Below, piece by piece: positions 16,361-26,049 of a DNA stretch of 37,153 nucleotides (its first letter is position 1; every line of letters starts with the position of its first letter). Under the pieces are notes generated by a model. That model worked only from the letters and a program-made list of their open reading frames with translations. It was not told where the DNA came from and did not search any database. The position numbers and the translations under genes were made by a program. The DNA is taken from NCBI RefSeq assembly GCF_024519725.1, contig NZ_JALJRK010000050.1:1-37153 (forward strand), given 5' to 3'. This stretch comes from Microvirga sp. Mcv34 (GTDB lineage Bacteria > Pseudomonadota > Alphaproteobacteria > Rhizobiales > Beijerinckiaceae).

Positions 16361-16798
16361 CTACCACCGATGCCGCGGCTCGCCCTGCCGAGGGTCATCG
16401 GCGAAGTCGGATCGTTCGTCGTAGGGTTCATACCGACGAATGCGCTGCTGCTCGTCGGACCAGCGCGGCTCGCGCCTCAGTTCCGGTTCGGCGTCGCCAC
16501 GCACGCCGTTCAGGAGGGCAAGGCCGCCCTGCAGCACGGAGCGAACCGCATCCACGGCGACATGGGCGATGTCGCGCAGGCGGAGATCTCCGATGTCGCT
16601 CGCGGGGCGATGCTGGGCTTGGCCATAGGATAGATCCGGGCCACGTTCCGGAATCAGGCTCGAGAATATGCCGGCTCCACCCAGGAGAACGAGCAGAGCC
16701 AGGGGAATGACAAGGCGGAACGCCAAGCCGATCACCCGGGACACGATAACGTAGCCGATGGTCAGAACGATGGCAGTCGCGATAAAGCCGGTGCTCAA
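16361..16798 (-). CDS. Small membrane protein of unknown function
   Basis: A 145-residue hypothetical protein. Residues 5-48 are strongly hydrophobic and form one or two transmembrane helices (FIATAIVLTIGYVIVS and FRLVIPLALLVLLGGAGIF). The rest is a hydrophilic, arginine-rich and acidic tail ending EPRHRW, likely cytoplasmic. The start is TTG (16798), with GAGG about 12 bases upstream, so the exact start is uncertain. No family was recognised. It is convergent with the BrnA-like gene and divergent from tRNA-Leu. Confidence 0.55.
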   Translation of the reverse strand: MSTGFIATAIVLTIGYVIVSRVIGLAFRLVIPLALLVLLGGAGIFSSLIPERGPDLSYGQAQHRPASDIGDLRLRDIAHVAVDAVRSVLQGGLALLNGVRGDAEPELRREPRWSDEQQRIRRYEPYDERSDFADDPRQGEPRHRW

Positions 16799-16956
16799 GG
16801 TGCTTGTAACCTCGTATTGGTCGATGCGGAGCGCAGGCCATCGGGGAGATCGACGGCTTTTTTATGGACCGCGCTGGCCGTTCCTGGACGAGCGCATCGT
16901 CGCGGGTGAAAAACCGGGTTCCCCTTTTCAGCGCGATGCGCTAACAGAGCCTCAGC

Positions 16957-17041
16957 GCGGCCGTGGCGGAATTGGTAGACGCACTACCTTGAGGTGGTAG
17001 CGGGGAGACCCGTGGAGGTTCGAGTCCTCTCGGCCGCACCA
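16957..17041 (+). tRNA. tRNA-Leu (anticodon GAG)
   Basis: A complete 85-base class II tRNA. The acceptor arms GCGGCCG/CGGCCGC pair over 7 bp. The D-loop contains TGGTAGAC. The anticodon stem is CTACC/GGTAG with loop TTGAGGT, giving GAG, which reads CTC/CTT. A long variable arm (CGGGGAGACCCGT) marks it as Leu. The T arm is GGAGG/CCTCT with TTCGAGT. CCA is encoded at the 3' end. Confidence 0.97.
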
Positions 17042-17325
17042 TTCATTCGAATGTCGAGCGCAGCACCTCCGGCACCGGTATCATCGATGGCGCGCGAGGA
17101 AGCGAGAGAGCGCCCCGACCGAGGCGCTGTCTGAAGCCTCGATCAGGGCGTCCATGTGCCAAGGGAATGACGCACATCCTGGATGTAGATCACGCATCGC
17201 CGGCGACAATCCCGCATTCTCAGCGAGTTTTGCCCAGCAGGTTTTGTCTGCCAAGCTTTGGACGTCTGAGACTATGGGCGAGCGCGTGAGGAGCGGCGCC
17301 CTTCACCGACAGCACCACGCGATTC

Positions 17326-17535
17326 ATGGGAATGACCGATACACAGATCTTCGTCTTTCTGGTGATGCCTTTTCTATTCGTCCTATGCTGCAGCGCGGTG
17401 TTCTTCAGCCGTGAGAGGACGAAGCCCGAAAAACCTGTCGTGCCGCCCGAGCCTGTGACGCGGCCGAACACATATACACGCAAGCCACGCAGCCGAACGC
17501 GGTCAGCCAAGCGGTCTGGCGAGGCGGAGGATTAG
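17326..17535 (+). CDS. Small single-pass membrane protein (hypothetical)
   Basis: A 69-residue predicted protein. Residues about 7-27 are a hydrophobic helix (QIFVFLVMPFLFVLCCSAVFF), followed by a Pro/Arg-rich basic tail (KPEKPVVPPEP, then TRKPRSRTRS). The tail would be cytoplasmic by the positive-inside rule. A second ATG two codons in is an alternative start, and neither has a clear ribosome site. No family was recognised. The sharp hydrophobic/basic layout is more gene-like than a random frame, but support is modest. Confidence 0.42.
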   Translation: MGMTDTQIFVFLVMPFLFVLCCSAVFFSRERTKPEKPVVPPEPVTRPNTYTRKPRSRTRSAKRSGEAED

Positions 17536-17623
17536 GGCATTGTGCCGTGACGTGGATCCGGGGCTGCAGGTTCACCTTTATGAGCGGGCTGCCCGAGCGA
17601 CGGAGGATTGACGAACCCGACTT

Positions 17624-18844
17624 TCACGACGCCCGCAGCCATTGGCGTGGATCGGCTCGTTTGGACGGATCGCCGGACAACGTGCGGCAGAGGTCTTCCA
17701 TCGACGCGAGATTGTGGATGGGCCGGAACTCGTCGACATGGGGCAGCATCGCGCGGATTCCTGAAGCGCGCGGTTCGAAGGCGTCGAAGCGAAGGAGCGG
17801 ATTGAGCCAGACGAGGCGGCGGCAGGAGCGCTTGAGTCGGTCCATCTCGAAGGTTAGCTCCGGCGTCACCTCCCGCTCGAGCCCGTCCGTGAAGAGCAGC
17901 ACGATCGCACCCTGGCCGAGCACCCGGCGCGACCAGTGGCGGTTGAAGCTGTGCAGCGCTTGGGCGATGCGCGTTCCACCCTCCCAATCCTGCACGCGCT
18001 TCGACGCGCGGGCGAGCGCCTCGTCCGGGTCGCGGCTCGTCAGCTCGCGGCTGATGTTGGTCAGCCGGGTTGCAAAGACGAAGGAATGGACCCGTCGCCT
18101 CTTCTCCGCGATGGCATGCAGGAAGTGCAGGAAGACGCGGGAGTAATCGGCCATGGAGCCGGAAATGTCCATGAGCGCCACCACTGGCGCGTGCCGCACG
18201 GCCGGGGAGCGATAGGCCAGGTCGATCACGGCCCCGCCACCACGCAGCGACCGCCGGAAGGTTCGGCGCGGATCGATGCGGCGGCCGCGCGGATCGGACA
18301 GGAACCGGCGTGTGGTCACCGCGTCGTCCGGCAGGGAGATGTCTGCGATCAGGCGCTTGGCCACTGCGATTTCCGTAGCCGACATCTGGGCGAAATCCTT
18401 CGCCTTCAGAACTTCGCGGTCCGACACGGTCAGGCGGGCGGAGAACTCCGTCTTCTCGACCGGATCCGGCTTCTCCTGCCGGGGCGTGGCCAGCGCCTCG
18501 GCCACGCGCAGGGCACCGGCCTTCGGCGTTTTCTCCTCCTGAGCTCCGCCGGGAGCGATGGGCGACATCTGGGCGATCAGCTTCTCGATCAGCGCGCGCC
18601 GCCGCCAGAAGATCCTGAAGGCCTGATCGAACAGGAGGCTGTGCTCGTGCCGCTTCACGAATACGGCATGAAGCGTCCAATAGAAGTCCTCGCGCGGGCC
18701 GATCCCCACCGCTTCGACCGCCGCGATGGCGTCGAGAACCGCCCCCGGGCCGACCGGCAGGCCCGCGGCCCGCAGGGCCCTGGCGAAATAGGCGATGTTG
18801 TCCGCGAGACGGCCTTCACCCCGGCCGGCGAACGCATCGGTCAC
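17624..18844 (-). CDS. coxE: CoxE-like von Willebrand factor A domain protein
   Basis: A 406-residue VWA protein of the CoxE family, which works with the CoxD AAA+ ATPase to mature the active site of CO-dehydrogenase-type molybdenum hydroxylases. The C-terminal VWA domain has an intact MIDAS site: ALMDISGSM (Asp226-x-Ser-x-Ser), a Thr in GGTRIAQAL and LFTDGLE. The N-terminal half (about 1-200) is the family-specific helical region (NIAYFARALRAAGLPVGPG and YWTLHAVFVKRHEH). The start is GTG, which overlaps the coxD stop as GTGA and so implies translational coupling. The upstream part of the open frame runs through coxD and is spurious. It is the last gene of the cox operon. Confidence 0.9.
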   Translation of the reverse strand: MTDAFAGRGEGRLADNIAYFARALRAAGLPVGPGAVLDAIAAVEAVGIGPREDFYWTLHAVFVKRHEHSLLFDQAFRIFWRRRALIEKLIAQMSPIAPGGAQEEKTPKAGALRVAEALATPRQEKPDPVEKTEFSARLTVSDREVLKAKDFAQMSATEIAVAKRLIADISLPDDAVTTRRFLSDPRGRRIDPRRTFRRSLRGGGAVIDLAYRSPAVRHAPVVALMDISGSMADYSRVFLHFLHAIAEKRRRVHSFVFATRLTNISRELTSRDPDEALARASKRVQDWEGGTRIAQALHSFNRHWSRRVLGQGAIVLLFTDGLEREVTPELTFEMDRLKRSCRRLVWLNPLLRFDAFEPRASGIRAMLPHVDEFRPIHNLASMEDLCRTLSGDPSKRADPRQWLRAS

Positions 18845-19755
18845 GCGGGTGTCCTCAACGCGCCCTGGACGCGATCCAGCATCTCCTTCGCACGGCTGCC
18901 CTGCATCTTCTGGATGTCGTCCTGGTACTTCAGCAGCACGCCGAGCGTATCCGACACCAGAGCGGGATCGAGCGCCACCGCATCGAGCTCCACGAGGGCC
19001 GAGGCCCAGTCGAGGGTTTCCGCCACGCCGGGAGCCTTGAACAGATCCTCCTTGCGGATCGATTGAACGAAGGCGACGATTTCCTGGGACAGTTGGGCGG
19101 AAGCCCGCGGGATGCGGCTCCTGAGAATGGCGAGTTCCCGCTCCGCATCCGGATAATCGACCCAATGATAGAGGCAGCGGCGCTTGAGCGCGTCGTGAAT
19201 CTCGCGCGTGCGGTTCGACGTGATGATGACGATCGGAGGATGCTCCGCCTTGACCGTGCCGAATTCGGGGATGGTGACCTGGAAGTCGGACAGCACCTCC
19301 AGAAGAAAGGCTTCGAAGGCCTCATCAGTGCGGTCGAGTTCGTCGATCAGGAGCACTGGCGCGCCGGCGGTGTCGGGCTCGAGAGCCTGCAGGAGCGGAC
19401 GCTTCACCAGGTAGCGCTCCGAGAACAGGTCGTCCTCCAGGGTGTCGCGTTCCACTGCTCCAGCGGCCTCGGCCAGCCGGATGGCCATCATCTGCCCGGC
19501 GTAATTCCACTCGTAGACCGCCGAGGCGACATCGAGGCCCTCGTAGCATTGCAGGCGGATGAGGCGCCGTCCGAGCGCGGTCGAGAGCACCTTGGCGATC
19601 TCGGTCTTGCCGACGCCCGCTTCCCCCTCCAGAAAGAGCGGCCGCCCAAGCCGGAGTGCCAGGAAAAGCACGGTCGCGAGAGGCCGGTCGGCCACGTAGC
19701 CGGTGCTCTTCAGGAGAGCCAAGGTGTCGTCGATGGAACCGGGTTTGTCGGCCAC
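18841..19755 (-). CDS. coxD: CoxD-like AAA+ ATPase (MoxR family)
   Basis: A 304-residue AAA+ protein of the MoxR/CoxD group. Walker A is EGEAGVGKTE (Gly44-Thr51), Walker B is VLLIDELDR (134-139) and sensor 1 lies in IVIITSNRTREIHDAL. A basic RRCLYHWVDYP segment follows, with a C-terminal helical lid. In Oligotropha (Afipia) CoxD is an ATP-dependent chaperone needed for insertion of the Cu-S cluster into the CoxL active site. In form II systems its client is less clear. The start is GTG with GGGAG about 10 bases upstream. It is coupled to coxE and follows coxM after a 77-bp gap containing a hairpin. Confidence 0.91.
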   Translation of the reverse strand: MADKPGSIDDTLALLKSTGYVADRPLATVLFLALRLGRPLFLEGEAGVGKTEIAKVLSTALGRRLIRLQCYEGLDVASAVYEWNYAGQMMAIRLAEAAGAVERDTLEDDLFSERYLVKRPLLQALEPDTAGAPVLLIDELDRTDEAFEAFLLEVLSDFQVTIPEFGTVKAEHPPIVIITSNRTREIHDALKRRCLYHWVDYPDAERELAILRSRIPRASAQLSQEIVAFVQSIRKEDLFKAPGVAETLDWASALVELDAVALDPALVSDTLGVLLKYQDDIQKMQGSRAKEMLDRVQGALRTPA

Positions 19756-19777
19756 GGGCTTTGCTGCTCCCTGAGGG

Positions 19778-19808
19778 CATGATGCCCGGGACGGGCCCGG
19801 GCATCATG
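19778..19808. repeat. 13-bp inverted repeat between coxM and coxD
   Basis: CATGATGCCCGGG, a five-base ACGGG loop, then the exact reverse complement. It lies in the only sizeable gap in the coxL-M-D-E part of the operon. With no T-run it is not a classic terminator. An mRNA-processing or attenuation role between the structural and maturation genes is plausible, and a REP-like element is an alternative. Confidence 0.65.
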
Positions 19809-19832
19809 TCAACGTCTTTCGGTTTTGGTCGT

Positions 19833-20639
19833 TCAGCCCCGTGCGACGGCCGTCTGAACGGCCCTGCCGGCCATGACGCTCACAAGGTGAGCGCGATACG
19901 CGGCATCCGCATGGATGTCGCTGTTCATCTCGGCTTCCGACACGGTGACGCCGTCAAGGGCCTCCGCGGCGAAGTTCCCGCTCAGCGCCTGCTCGATCTC
20001 GCTTGCCCGAAACACGCCGTTCGAGCCTGCGCCGGTCACGGCAACGCGCACGCCGTCCGCATGTTTGGCCACGAACACGCCGACGAGCGCGTAACGCGAC
20101 GCCGGGTTGCGGAACTTGGCGTAGGCCGCCTGCGTCGGAATCGGGAAGACGATCTGGGTGATGATCTCTCCGTCTTCCAAAGCCGTCGTGAAGATGCCCT
20201 GGAAGAAATCGTCCGCCGCGATCTTTCGTCGGTTGGTGACGATCGTCGCGTTCAGGGCGAGGCAGGCGGCGGGATAATCCGCCGATGGATCATTGTTGGC
20301 GACGGAACCGCCGATGGTGCCGCGGTTGCGCACATGCGGATCGCCAATGAGCTCGGCCAGTTCGGCCAAAGCGGGGATCGCCTCCTTCACCTCGGCGGCA
20401 TTTGCGACTTCCGCGTGCTTGGTCATGGCCCCGATGGCGAGCGTGTCGCCGGAGCGCTCGATGCCGCGCAATTCCGCGATCTGGCCGAGATCGATCAGGT
20501 TGGCGGGGCCGGCGAGCCGCAGCTTCATGGTCGGCAGCAGCGTGTGACCTCCGGCGAGGAACTTTGGATCCTCGACCTGGCCGATGAGGCCGGCGGCCTC
20601 CTTGACGCTCGTCGGGCGGTGGTATTCGAAAGCGTACAT
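19833..20639 (-). CDS. coxM: Molybdenum hydroxylase medium (FAD) subunit, CoxM-like
   Basis: A 268-residue FAD-binding subunit of the CO dehydrogenase/xanthine dehydrogenase family. It carries electrons from the Fe-S subunit to the final acceptor. Both diagnostic FAD motifs are present: [13 protein letters not shown] (about 27-39) and [15 protein letters not shown]. The C-terminal CO_deh_flav_C region has [13 protein letters not shown]. Length is slightly short of the typical 280-290 residues but covers all domains. The ATG is preceded by GGGGAGG and lies 12 bp after the coxL stop. The order S-L-M differs from the M-S-L order of form I CO dehydrogenase. Confidence 0.91.
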   Translation of the reverse strand: MYAFEYHRPTSVKEAAGLIGQVEDPKFLAGGHTLLPTMKLRLAGPANLIDLGQIAELRGIERSGDTLAIGAMTKHAEVANAAEVKEAIPALAELAELIGDPHVRNRGTIGGSVANNDPSADYPAACLALNATIVTNRRKIAADDFFQGIFTTALEDGEIITQIVFPIPTQAAYAKFRNPASRYALVGVFVAKHADGVRVAVTGAGSNGVFRASEIEQALSGNFAAEALDGVTVSEAEMNSDIHADAAYRAHLVSVMAGRAVQTAVARG

Positions 20640-20651
20640 TCCATCCTCCCC

Positions 20652-23015
20652 TTATTCCGCCGCCATGGGCATGCGCGCCTTTTGGGCTGCGCGCCACACC
20701 GCCTGGGGCGTCGCCGGCATGGCGATGTCCTCGTGGCCGAGGGCATCGGTGATCGCGTTGATGACGGCCGGCGGAGCCGCGATGGCGCCGGCTTCTCCGC
20801 AGCCCTTGATCCCGAGCGGGTTCGACGGGCAGGGGGTTACCGTCATACCGACCTGGAACGACGGCAGGTCGATCGCGCGCGGCATGCAGTAATCGTTGAA
20901 GCTCGCCGTGATGAGCTGTCCGCTCTGGTCGTAGAAAGCGCCTTCAAGGAGCGCTTGGCCGACGCCCTGCGCGATGCCGCCATGGACCTGACCCTCGACA
21001 ATCATCGGGTTGATGATCACGCCGAAATCGTCCACCGCCGTCCAACGTTGGATGCTGGTCACGCCCGTATCCGGATCGATCTCCACCTCGCAGATATGGA
21101 CGCCCGCCGGGAAGGTGAAGTTGGTGGGATCGTAGAACGCTCCCTCCTTCAAGCCGGGCTCCAGATCCTGGCCCGAGAACTTGTGCGCGATATAGGCCTG
21201 GAGCGCCACTTCGCCGAAGGCCAGCGAACGGTCGGTGCCGGCCACGCCGAACCGTCCGTCCTTGAACTCGATGTCGCCTTCCGACGCTTCGAGCACATGG
21301 GCTGCGACCTTCTTGCCCTTGGCGATCACCTTGTCGATGGCCTTAGCGATGGCCGACATGCCGACCGCGCCGGAACGCGATCCGTAGGTGCCCATGCCGA
21401 ACTGCACCTTGTCGGTGTCGCCGTGCACGATGCTGACCTGGTCGATGGAAATGCCGAGCCGGTCCGAGACCAGCTGGGCGAAGGTGGTTTCATGCCCCTG
21501 GCCATGGCTGTGCGAGCCCGTCAGCACCTCGACGGAGCCGGTCGGGTTGACGCGCACCTCGGCGGATTCCCATAGGCCCACGCCCGCGCCGAGAGATCCG
21601 ACGGCCTGCGAAGGAGCGATGCCGCAGGCTTCGATGTAGCTCGAGAAGCCGATGCCCCTGAGCTTGCCGCGACGGGCGCTCTCCTGCTTGCGCTGCTGGA
21701 AGTTCTTATAATCGGCGATCTCCAGGGCCTTGTCGAGCGAGGCGGCATAATCGCCTGTGTCGTAGGTCATGATCACCGGCGTCGCGTGCGGGAACTGGGT
21801 GATGTAGTTCCGGCGGCGGAACTCGGCCGGGTCCTGGCCCAGTTCGCGGGCGGTCTTCTCGACGAGCCGCTCGACCACGAAGGTGGCTTCGGGGCGCCCC
21901 GCCCCGCGATAGGCATCGACGGGCGCCGTGTTCGTATAGACCGCATCCACCTCGCAATAGATGGCCGGAATGTCGTACTGGCCCGACAGGAGCGGCGCAT
22001 AGAGATAGGTCGGCACGGACGACGAGAAGGTCGAGAGATAGGCGCCGAGATTGGCCGTGGTGTGAACCCGCAGGCCGATGATCTTGCCGTTCTCGTCGGT
22101 CGCCATCTCCGCGTGGGTGACGTGGTCGCGGCCATGCGCGTCGGACAGGAAGGCCTCCGAGCGGTCGGATGTCCACTTGACCGGGCGCTTGACCTTCTTG
22201 GCCGCCCAGACGCAGACCGTTTCCTCGGCATAGATGAAGATCTTCGAGCCGAACCCGCCGCCCACATCCGGCGCGATGACGCGCAGCTTGTGCTCCGGCG
22301 CGACGCCGATGAAGGCCGACAGGACGAGCCGGGCCACATGAGGGTTCTGGCTCGTCGTGTAGAGCGTGTAATTGTCGGTTCCGAAATCGTACTCGCCGAC
22401 AGCCGCGCGGGGCTCGATGGCGTTGGGCACCAGGCGGTTGTTGACGAGATCGATCTTGGTCACGTGCTTGGCCCGCGCGAAGGCCGCTTCCGTCTCGTCC
22501 TTGTTGCCGAGATGCCAGTTGAACACGGTGTTGTCGGGCGAGACGTCGTGCACCTGCACGGACGCCTTCGTGGCCTGAGCCGTGTCGACCACCGCCGGGA
22601 GCACGTCGTAATCGACCACGATGGCCTCGGCGGCGTCCTTGGCTTGGGCGAGGGTTTCTGCGATGACCACCGCCACATGGTCGCCCACGTAGCGCACCTT
22701 GCCTTGGGCGAGTGCCGGATGAGGCCCGGCCTTCATCGGCGAGCCGTCCTTGGAATGGATCATCCAGCCGCAGATGAGGCCGCCGATCTTGTCCGCCGCG
22801 AGGTCGTCGCCCGTGAAGATGGCGACCACGCCCGGCATGATCTTGGCCGGGCCCGTGTCGATGGACCGGATCGTCGCATGCGCGTGGGGCGAGCGGAGGA
22901 AATAGGCATAGGTCTGGCCAGGCCGGTTGAAATCGTCCACGTAGCGCCCCTGGCCGGTGACGAAACGCTGATCCTCTTTCCGGCGGACGGGTGCGCCGAT
23001 CCCTGTTGCGGTCAT
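20652..23015 (-). CDS. coxL: Molybdenum hydroxylase large subunit, form II CoxL-like
   Basis: A 787-residue molybdenum-cofactor subunit of the aerobic CO dehydrogenase family. The N-terminal a/b-hammerhead domain starts at [20 protein letters not shown]. The cofactor-binding domains include [11 protein letters not shown] and the active-site loop AYRGAGR at residues 368-374. They also include [21 protein letters not shown] and [17 protein letters not shown] with the conserved catalytic Glu. True form I CoxL has AYRCSFR, with a Cys binding copper. Its absence marks form II (BMS type), whose substrate is disputed and may be an aldehyde or N-heterocycle. The start chosen has GAGG 5 bases before the ATG; an in-frame ATG seven codons upstream is possible. 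Confidence 0.92.
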   Translation of the reverse strand: MTATGIGAPVRRKEDQRFVTGQGRYVDDFNRPGQTYAYFLRSPHAHATIRSIDTGPAKIMPGVVAIFTGDDLAADKIGGLICGWMIHSKDGSPMKAGPHPALAQGKVRYVGDHVAVVIAETLAQAKDAAEAIVVDYDVLPAVVDTAQATKASVQVHDVSPDNTVFNWHLGNKDETEAAFARAKHVTKIDLVNNRLVPNAIEPRAAVGEYDFGTDNYTLYTTSQNPHVARLVLSAFIGVAPEHKLRVIAPDVGGGFGSKIFIYAEETVCVWAAKKVKRPVKWTSDRSEAFLSDAHGRDHVTHAEMATDENGKIIGLRVHTTANLGAYLSTFSSSVPTYLYAPLLSGQYDIPAIYCEVDAVYTNTAPVDAYRGAGRPEATFVVERLVEKTARELGQDPAEFRRRNYITQFPHATPVIMTYDTGDYAASLDKALEIADYKNFQQRKQESARRGKLRGIGFSSYIEACGIAPSQAVGSLGAGVGLWESAEVRVNPTGSVEVLTGSHSHGQGHETTFAQLVSDRLGISIDQVSIVHGDTDKVQFGMGTYGSRSGAVGMSAIAKAIDKVIAKGKKVAAHVLEASEGDIEFKDGRFGVAGTDRSLAFGEVALQAYIAHKFSGQDLEPGLKEGAFYDPTNFTFPAGVHICEVEIDPDTGVTSIQRWTAVDDFGVIINPMIVEGQVHGGIAQGVGQALLEGAFYDQSGQLITASFNDYCMPRAIDLPSFQVGMTVTPCPSNPLGIKGCGEAGAIAAPPAVINAITDALGHEDIAMPATPQAVWRAAQKARMPMAAE

Positions 23016-23158
23016 GCTGTCCTCGCTTGTCTTCATGGGCCTCATGAGGCGGGTTTGGGGGCCTCGGCACGGACGTCGGAGAAACGACACCTGTTCGAGG
23101 CTCGCCCGCAACTTCCACCCGTCGATGAGGGCGTCGCGTCTAGGGTGAGCCTATCGGT

Positions 23159-23653
<495 letters not shown>

Positions 23654-23827
23654 GCGTTGTATCCTCCTCTGGTGCCAGCAGCCCGGCCGACCTTCAGGTG
23701 GTCTCAGGCGCCAGCAGGTATTTTTTGTTGGACGGCCGCACGCATGCAATCCGTCGAAGCCGAGTGTGGCCTTCTCCGTTTGAACGGTCAAGTATCGGAA
23801 GATGGCGCAGAATGACTCACAGGATGA

Positions 23828-24289
23828 TTACGCAGCGGTAGTTGCGGGCGAGAGTATCCTGGCGAAATTCGCGAAGAACTCGTCGGCGTATTTCTTGGCG
23901 ACACCGTTGATGAGACGCCCGCCGAGCTGGGCGATCTTGCCGCCCACATTGGCTTCGACGTCGTAGATCAGTTTCGTGCCGCCCTCGATGTCCTCGAGCC
24001 GCACCTTCGCGCCGCCCTTGGCCCAGCCGGCGACGCCTCCCTGGCCTTCGCCGCCGATGGTGTAGCCGTTGGGAGGATCGAGATCGGTGAGGGTGACGCC
24101 GCCCTTGAAGGTCGCCTTGACGGGCCCGACCGACACCTTGGCGGTCGCCTGGAATTCCGTGTCGCTGATCTTTTCCAGCTCCTGGCACCCGGGAATCGCT
24201 GCCTTCAGAACCTCCGGATCGTTGAGGGCGGCCCACACCGTCGCCCGGTCGGCCGGAAGTTCGACTTCGCCCTGCATCGTCATGGCCAT
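23828..24289 (-). CDS. coxG: CoxG family protein (SRPBCC fold)
   Basis: A 153-residue CoxG-like protein of the START/SRPBCC superfamily. Typical segments are TMQGEVELPADRATVWAAL, LKAAIPGCQELEKIS, GGEGQGGVAGWAKGGAKVRL and ANVGGKIAQLGGRLI. In Oligotropha CoxG helps anchor CO dehydrogenase to the cytoplasmic membrane, and its relatives are common in cox-type clusters. This copy is shorter than versions with a C-terminal membrane tail and has no hydrophobic anchor, so membrane recruitment is doubtful here. AGGAG lies 8 bases before the ATG. It sits between the Fe-S scaffold-like gene and coxS on the same strand. Confidence 0.88.
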   Translation of the reverse strand: MAMTMQGEVELPADRATVWAALNDPEVLKAAIPGCQELEKISDTEFQATAKVSVGPVKATFKGGVTLTDLDPPNGYTIGGEGQGGVAGWAKGGAKVRLEDIEGGTKLIYDVEANVGGKIAQLGGRLINGVAKKYADEFFANFARILSPATTAA

Positions 24290-24347
24290 GCTCGGTTCTC
24301 CTCGTGTCACAGACCGGGTACAGAGTAAGTATAAATTGAGCGGCGCG

Positions 24348-24815
24348 TCATCTGCCAAGCGTTGCCGCATTGCACGCCTGCTCCGTCCTGGCCGCTTCGG
24401 CCTTCGCGAGCGCTTCCACGACGGCGTCGAAGGTCAGCAGGATGGAGGCATGCCGGGATTTCAGCTCCCGCGCCGGCTGCAGCAGCGCCAGCTCGGCCCA
24501 TTTGCCCGTAGGAGGATCCCCGCCTTCCTTCAGCATGCGGCGCATGTCCTCCCGGAGTACCCGCAGCTCATCGGCGGTCGAGCCGACCACGTGCCGCCCC
24601 ATGATCGACGAGGACGCCTGGCCCAGGGCGCAGGCCTTCACCTCCTGGGCGAAGGCGCTGACGACGGTCCCGTCGAGTTTCAGGTGAACCGTGACCGTCG
24701 ACCCGCACAGCTTCGAATGGGCCTTCGCGCTGGCATCGGCGCCCGGCAGGGTGCCCTGGAGCGGGATGTCGGCCGCGAGCTCCAGGATGCGGCGGCTATA
24801 GATGTCGTTCAGCAT
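24348..24815 (-). CDS. IscU/NifU-like iron-sulfur scaffold family protein
   Basis: A 155-residue protein of the NifU N-terminal/IscU-like fold. Matching segments are YSRRILELAADIPLQG, KLCGSTVTVHL (Cys37), KACALGQASSSIM (Cys62) and RHASILLTFDAVVEAL. The scaffold Cys that normally follows the last His (HCSI in IscU) is Ala here, and the Asp after the first Cys (CGD in IscU) is Ser. Classical cluster assembly is therefore uncertain. Many Hyphomicrobiales paralogues appear to share this change. It is the promoter-proximal gene of the minus-strand cox cluster, 58 bp before coxG and divergent from the XdhC genes. This suggests a link to cluster supply for CoxS, by position only. Confidence 0.78.
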   Translation of the reverse strand: MLNDIYSRRILELAADIPLQGTLPGADASAKAHSKLCGSTVTVHLKLDGTVVSAFAQEVKACALGQASSSIMGRHVVGSTADELRVLREDMRRMLKEGGDPPTGKWAELALLQPARELKSRHASILLTFDAVVEALAKAEAARTEQACNAATLGR

Positions 24816-25027
24816 CCCGGCCGTATTCCATCCAACGAAGATGCCTGTTCATCGCCGATGAGACGCCGCTCCGCGGTGCCTGTCAATGAGACGATCGGTG
24901 CCCGCTCCCATGCCGGTTGCGGTCCAAGGAACGGAAGTGGCAATATCGATCATGGGCGGTCTCCAAAACTGTTCTAGATCACCGCTCGGCGCGGACCCGT
25001 CCGATGCGCCGACCACCGGGAAGAAAC

Positions 25028-25351
25028 ATGCTCTCGACCGATATGGATATCCTGAAGACTGCGGAGGACTGGAGGCGCGGGGGCAGGGGGGTGGCGATCG
25101 CGACCGTGGTCGAGACCTGGGGATCGGCCCCTCGGCCCGTGGGCAGCCATCTGGTCATCGACGAGGACACGAACTTCCTCGGATCCGTTTCCGGCGGCTG
25201 CGTCGAGGGAGCGGTCATCACCGAGGCCCTGGACGTGATCGCCGATGGCAGGCCGCGCATGATCGAGTTCGGTGTCGCCGACGAGACCGCCTGGCAGGTC
25301 GGCCTGTCCTGCGGCGGCCGGATCAGCGTCTATGTCGAGCGGGTGGATTAG
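25028..25351 (+). CDS. XdhC/CoxI-family protein, N-terminal-domain form
   Basis: A 107-residue protein made of only the XdhC_CoxI N-terminal domain: ILKTAEDWRRGGRGVAIATVV, ETWGSAPRPVGSHLVI, FLGSVSGGCVEGAVI and VGLSCGGRISVYVE. XdhC-type proteins bind molybdenum cofactor, help sulfurate it, and deliver it to xanthine dehydrogenase or CODH-type enzymes. The cofactor-related Cys in SGGCVEG and LSCGG are intact. A GGGAAG site precedes the ATG. The Rossmann half is encoded by the next gene 5 bp downstream, so the classical single protein is split into two co-expressed polypeptides. It heads the plus-strand operon divergent from the cox cluster. Confidence 0.87.
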   Translation: MLSTDMDILKTAEDWRRGGRGVAIATVVETWGSAPRPVGSHLVIDEDTNFLGSVSGGCVEGAVITEALDVIADGRPRMIEFGVADETAWQVGLSCGGRISVYVERVD

Positions 25352-25356
25352 AGAGC

Positions 25357-26049
25357 ATGCGCCTGGATCTCCTGTCCCGTCTGAACGCGGAGCGCGCCGC
25401 CCGCCGCGCCGCCATCCTCGTGACCGATGTCGAGTCGGGCGAGCAGCGTCTCGTCTTGGAGATGGAGGTCGGGAGCGACCCCCTGGCTCAGGAACTTCAG
25501 GGGGGCCTGCGCCAGGGCAAGAGCGGTTTCGTCGAACGGGATGGCCGCCGATATTTTCTGACCGTGCAGGCGCCGCCGGTGAAGGTGATCGTCATCGGGG
25601 CGGTCCATATCAGCCAGGCCCTCGCCCCCATGGCCAAGGGGCTCGACCTCGACGTCACCATCGTCGATCCGCGCACCGCCTTCGCGACGCCCGAACGCTT
25701 TCCGGATGTTCCCGTCGTAGCCGAATGGCCCGACGTGGTGTTGCCGGACCTCGGAATCGACCGGTACACGGCACTCGTCGCGCTCACCCATGATCCGAAG
25801 ATCGACGATCCCGCGCTCACGGCCGCCCTGCGGTCGGACAGCTTCTACATCGGTGCGCTCGGCTCCCGCAAAACCCACGAACGCCGCGTTCAGCGCCTGA
25901 CCGAGTCCGGGTTCACCGAGGCGGATATCGCGCGGATCCATGCGCCCATCGGCCTCGATATCGGGGCCGTGTCGCCCGCCGAGATCGCGCTCTCCATCAT
26001 GGCCGAAATCGTCGCGAGCCTGCGCAAGGAGCGGAGGCGCTCGACGTGA
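25357..26049 (+). CDS. XdhC-family protein, Rossmann-domain form
   Basis: A 230-residue protein whose C-terminal two thirds match the XdhC Rossmann domain: VKVIVIGAVHISQALAPMAKG, LDVTIVDPRTAFATPERFP, YTALVALTHDPKIDDPAL, FYIGALGSRKTHERRVQRL and IGLDIGAVSPAEIALSIMAEI. The N-terminal 75 residues are a small separate domain. It complements the N-terminal XdhC domain encoded immediately upstream, and the pair probably delivers sulfurated molybdopterin cytosine dinucleotide cofactor to CoxL. The next gene starts within its stop codon (GTGA). Confidence 0.88.
   Translation: MRLDLLSRLNAERAARRAAILVTDVESGEQRLVLEMEVGSDPLAQELQGGLRQGKSGFVERDGRRYFLTVQAPPVKVIVIGAVHISQALAPMAKGLDLDVTIVDPRTAFATPERFPDVPVVAEWPDVVLPDLGIDRYTALVALTHDPKIDDPALTAALRSDSFYIGALGSRKTHERRVQRLTESGFTEADIARIHAPIGLDIGAVSPAEIALSIMAEIVASLRKERRRST

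Noticed and set aside
17042..17325. Possible hidden gene or attachment site downstream of tRNA-Leu
   Set aside because: No open frame with coding character, no repeat of the tRNA 3' end and no hairpin of note were found in these 284 bases.
19656..21575. Long plus-strand open frame (639 codons) opposite coxL/coxM/coxD
   Set aside because: It is antisense to three well-supported genes and shows no recognisable motif or ribosome site.
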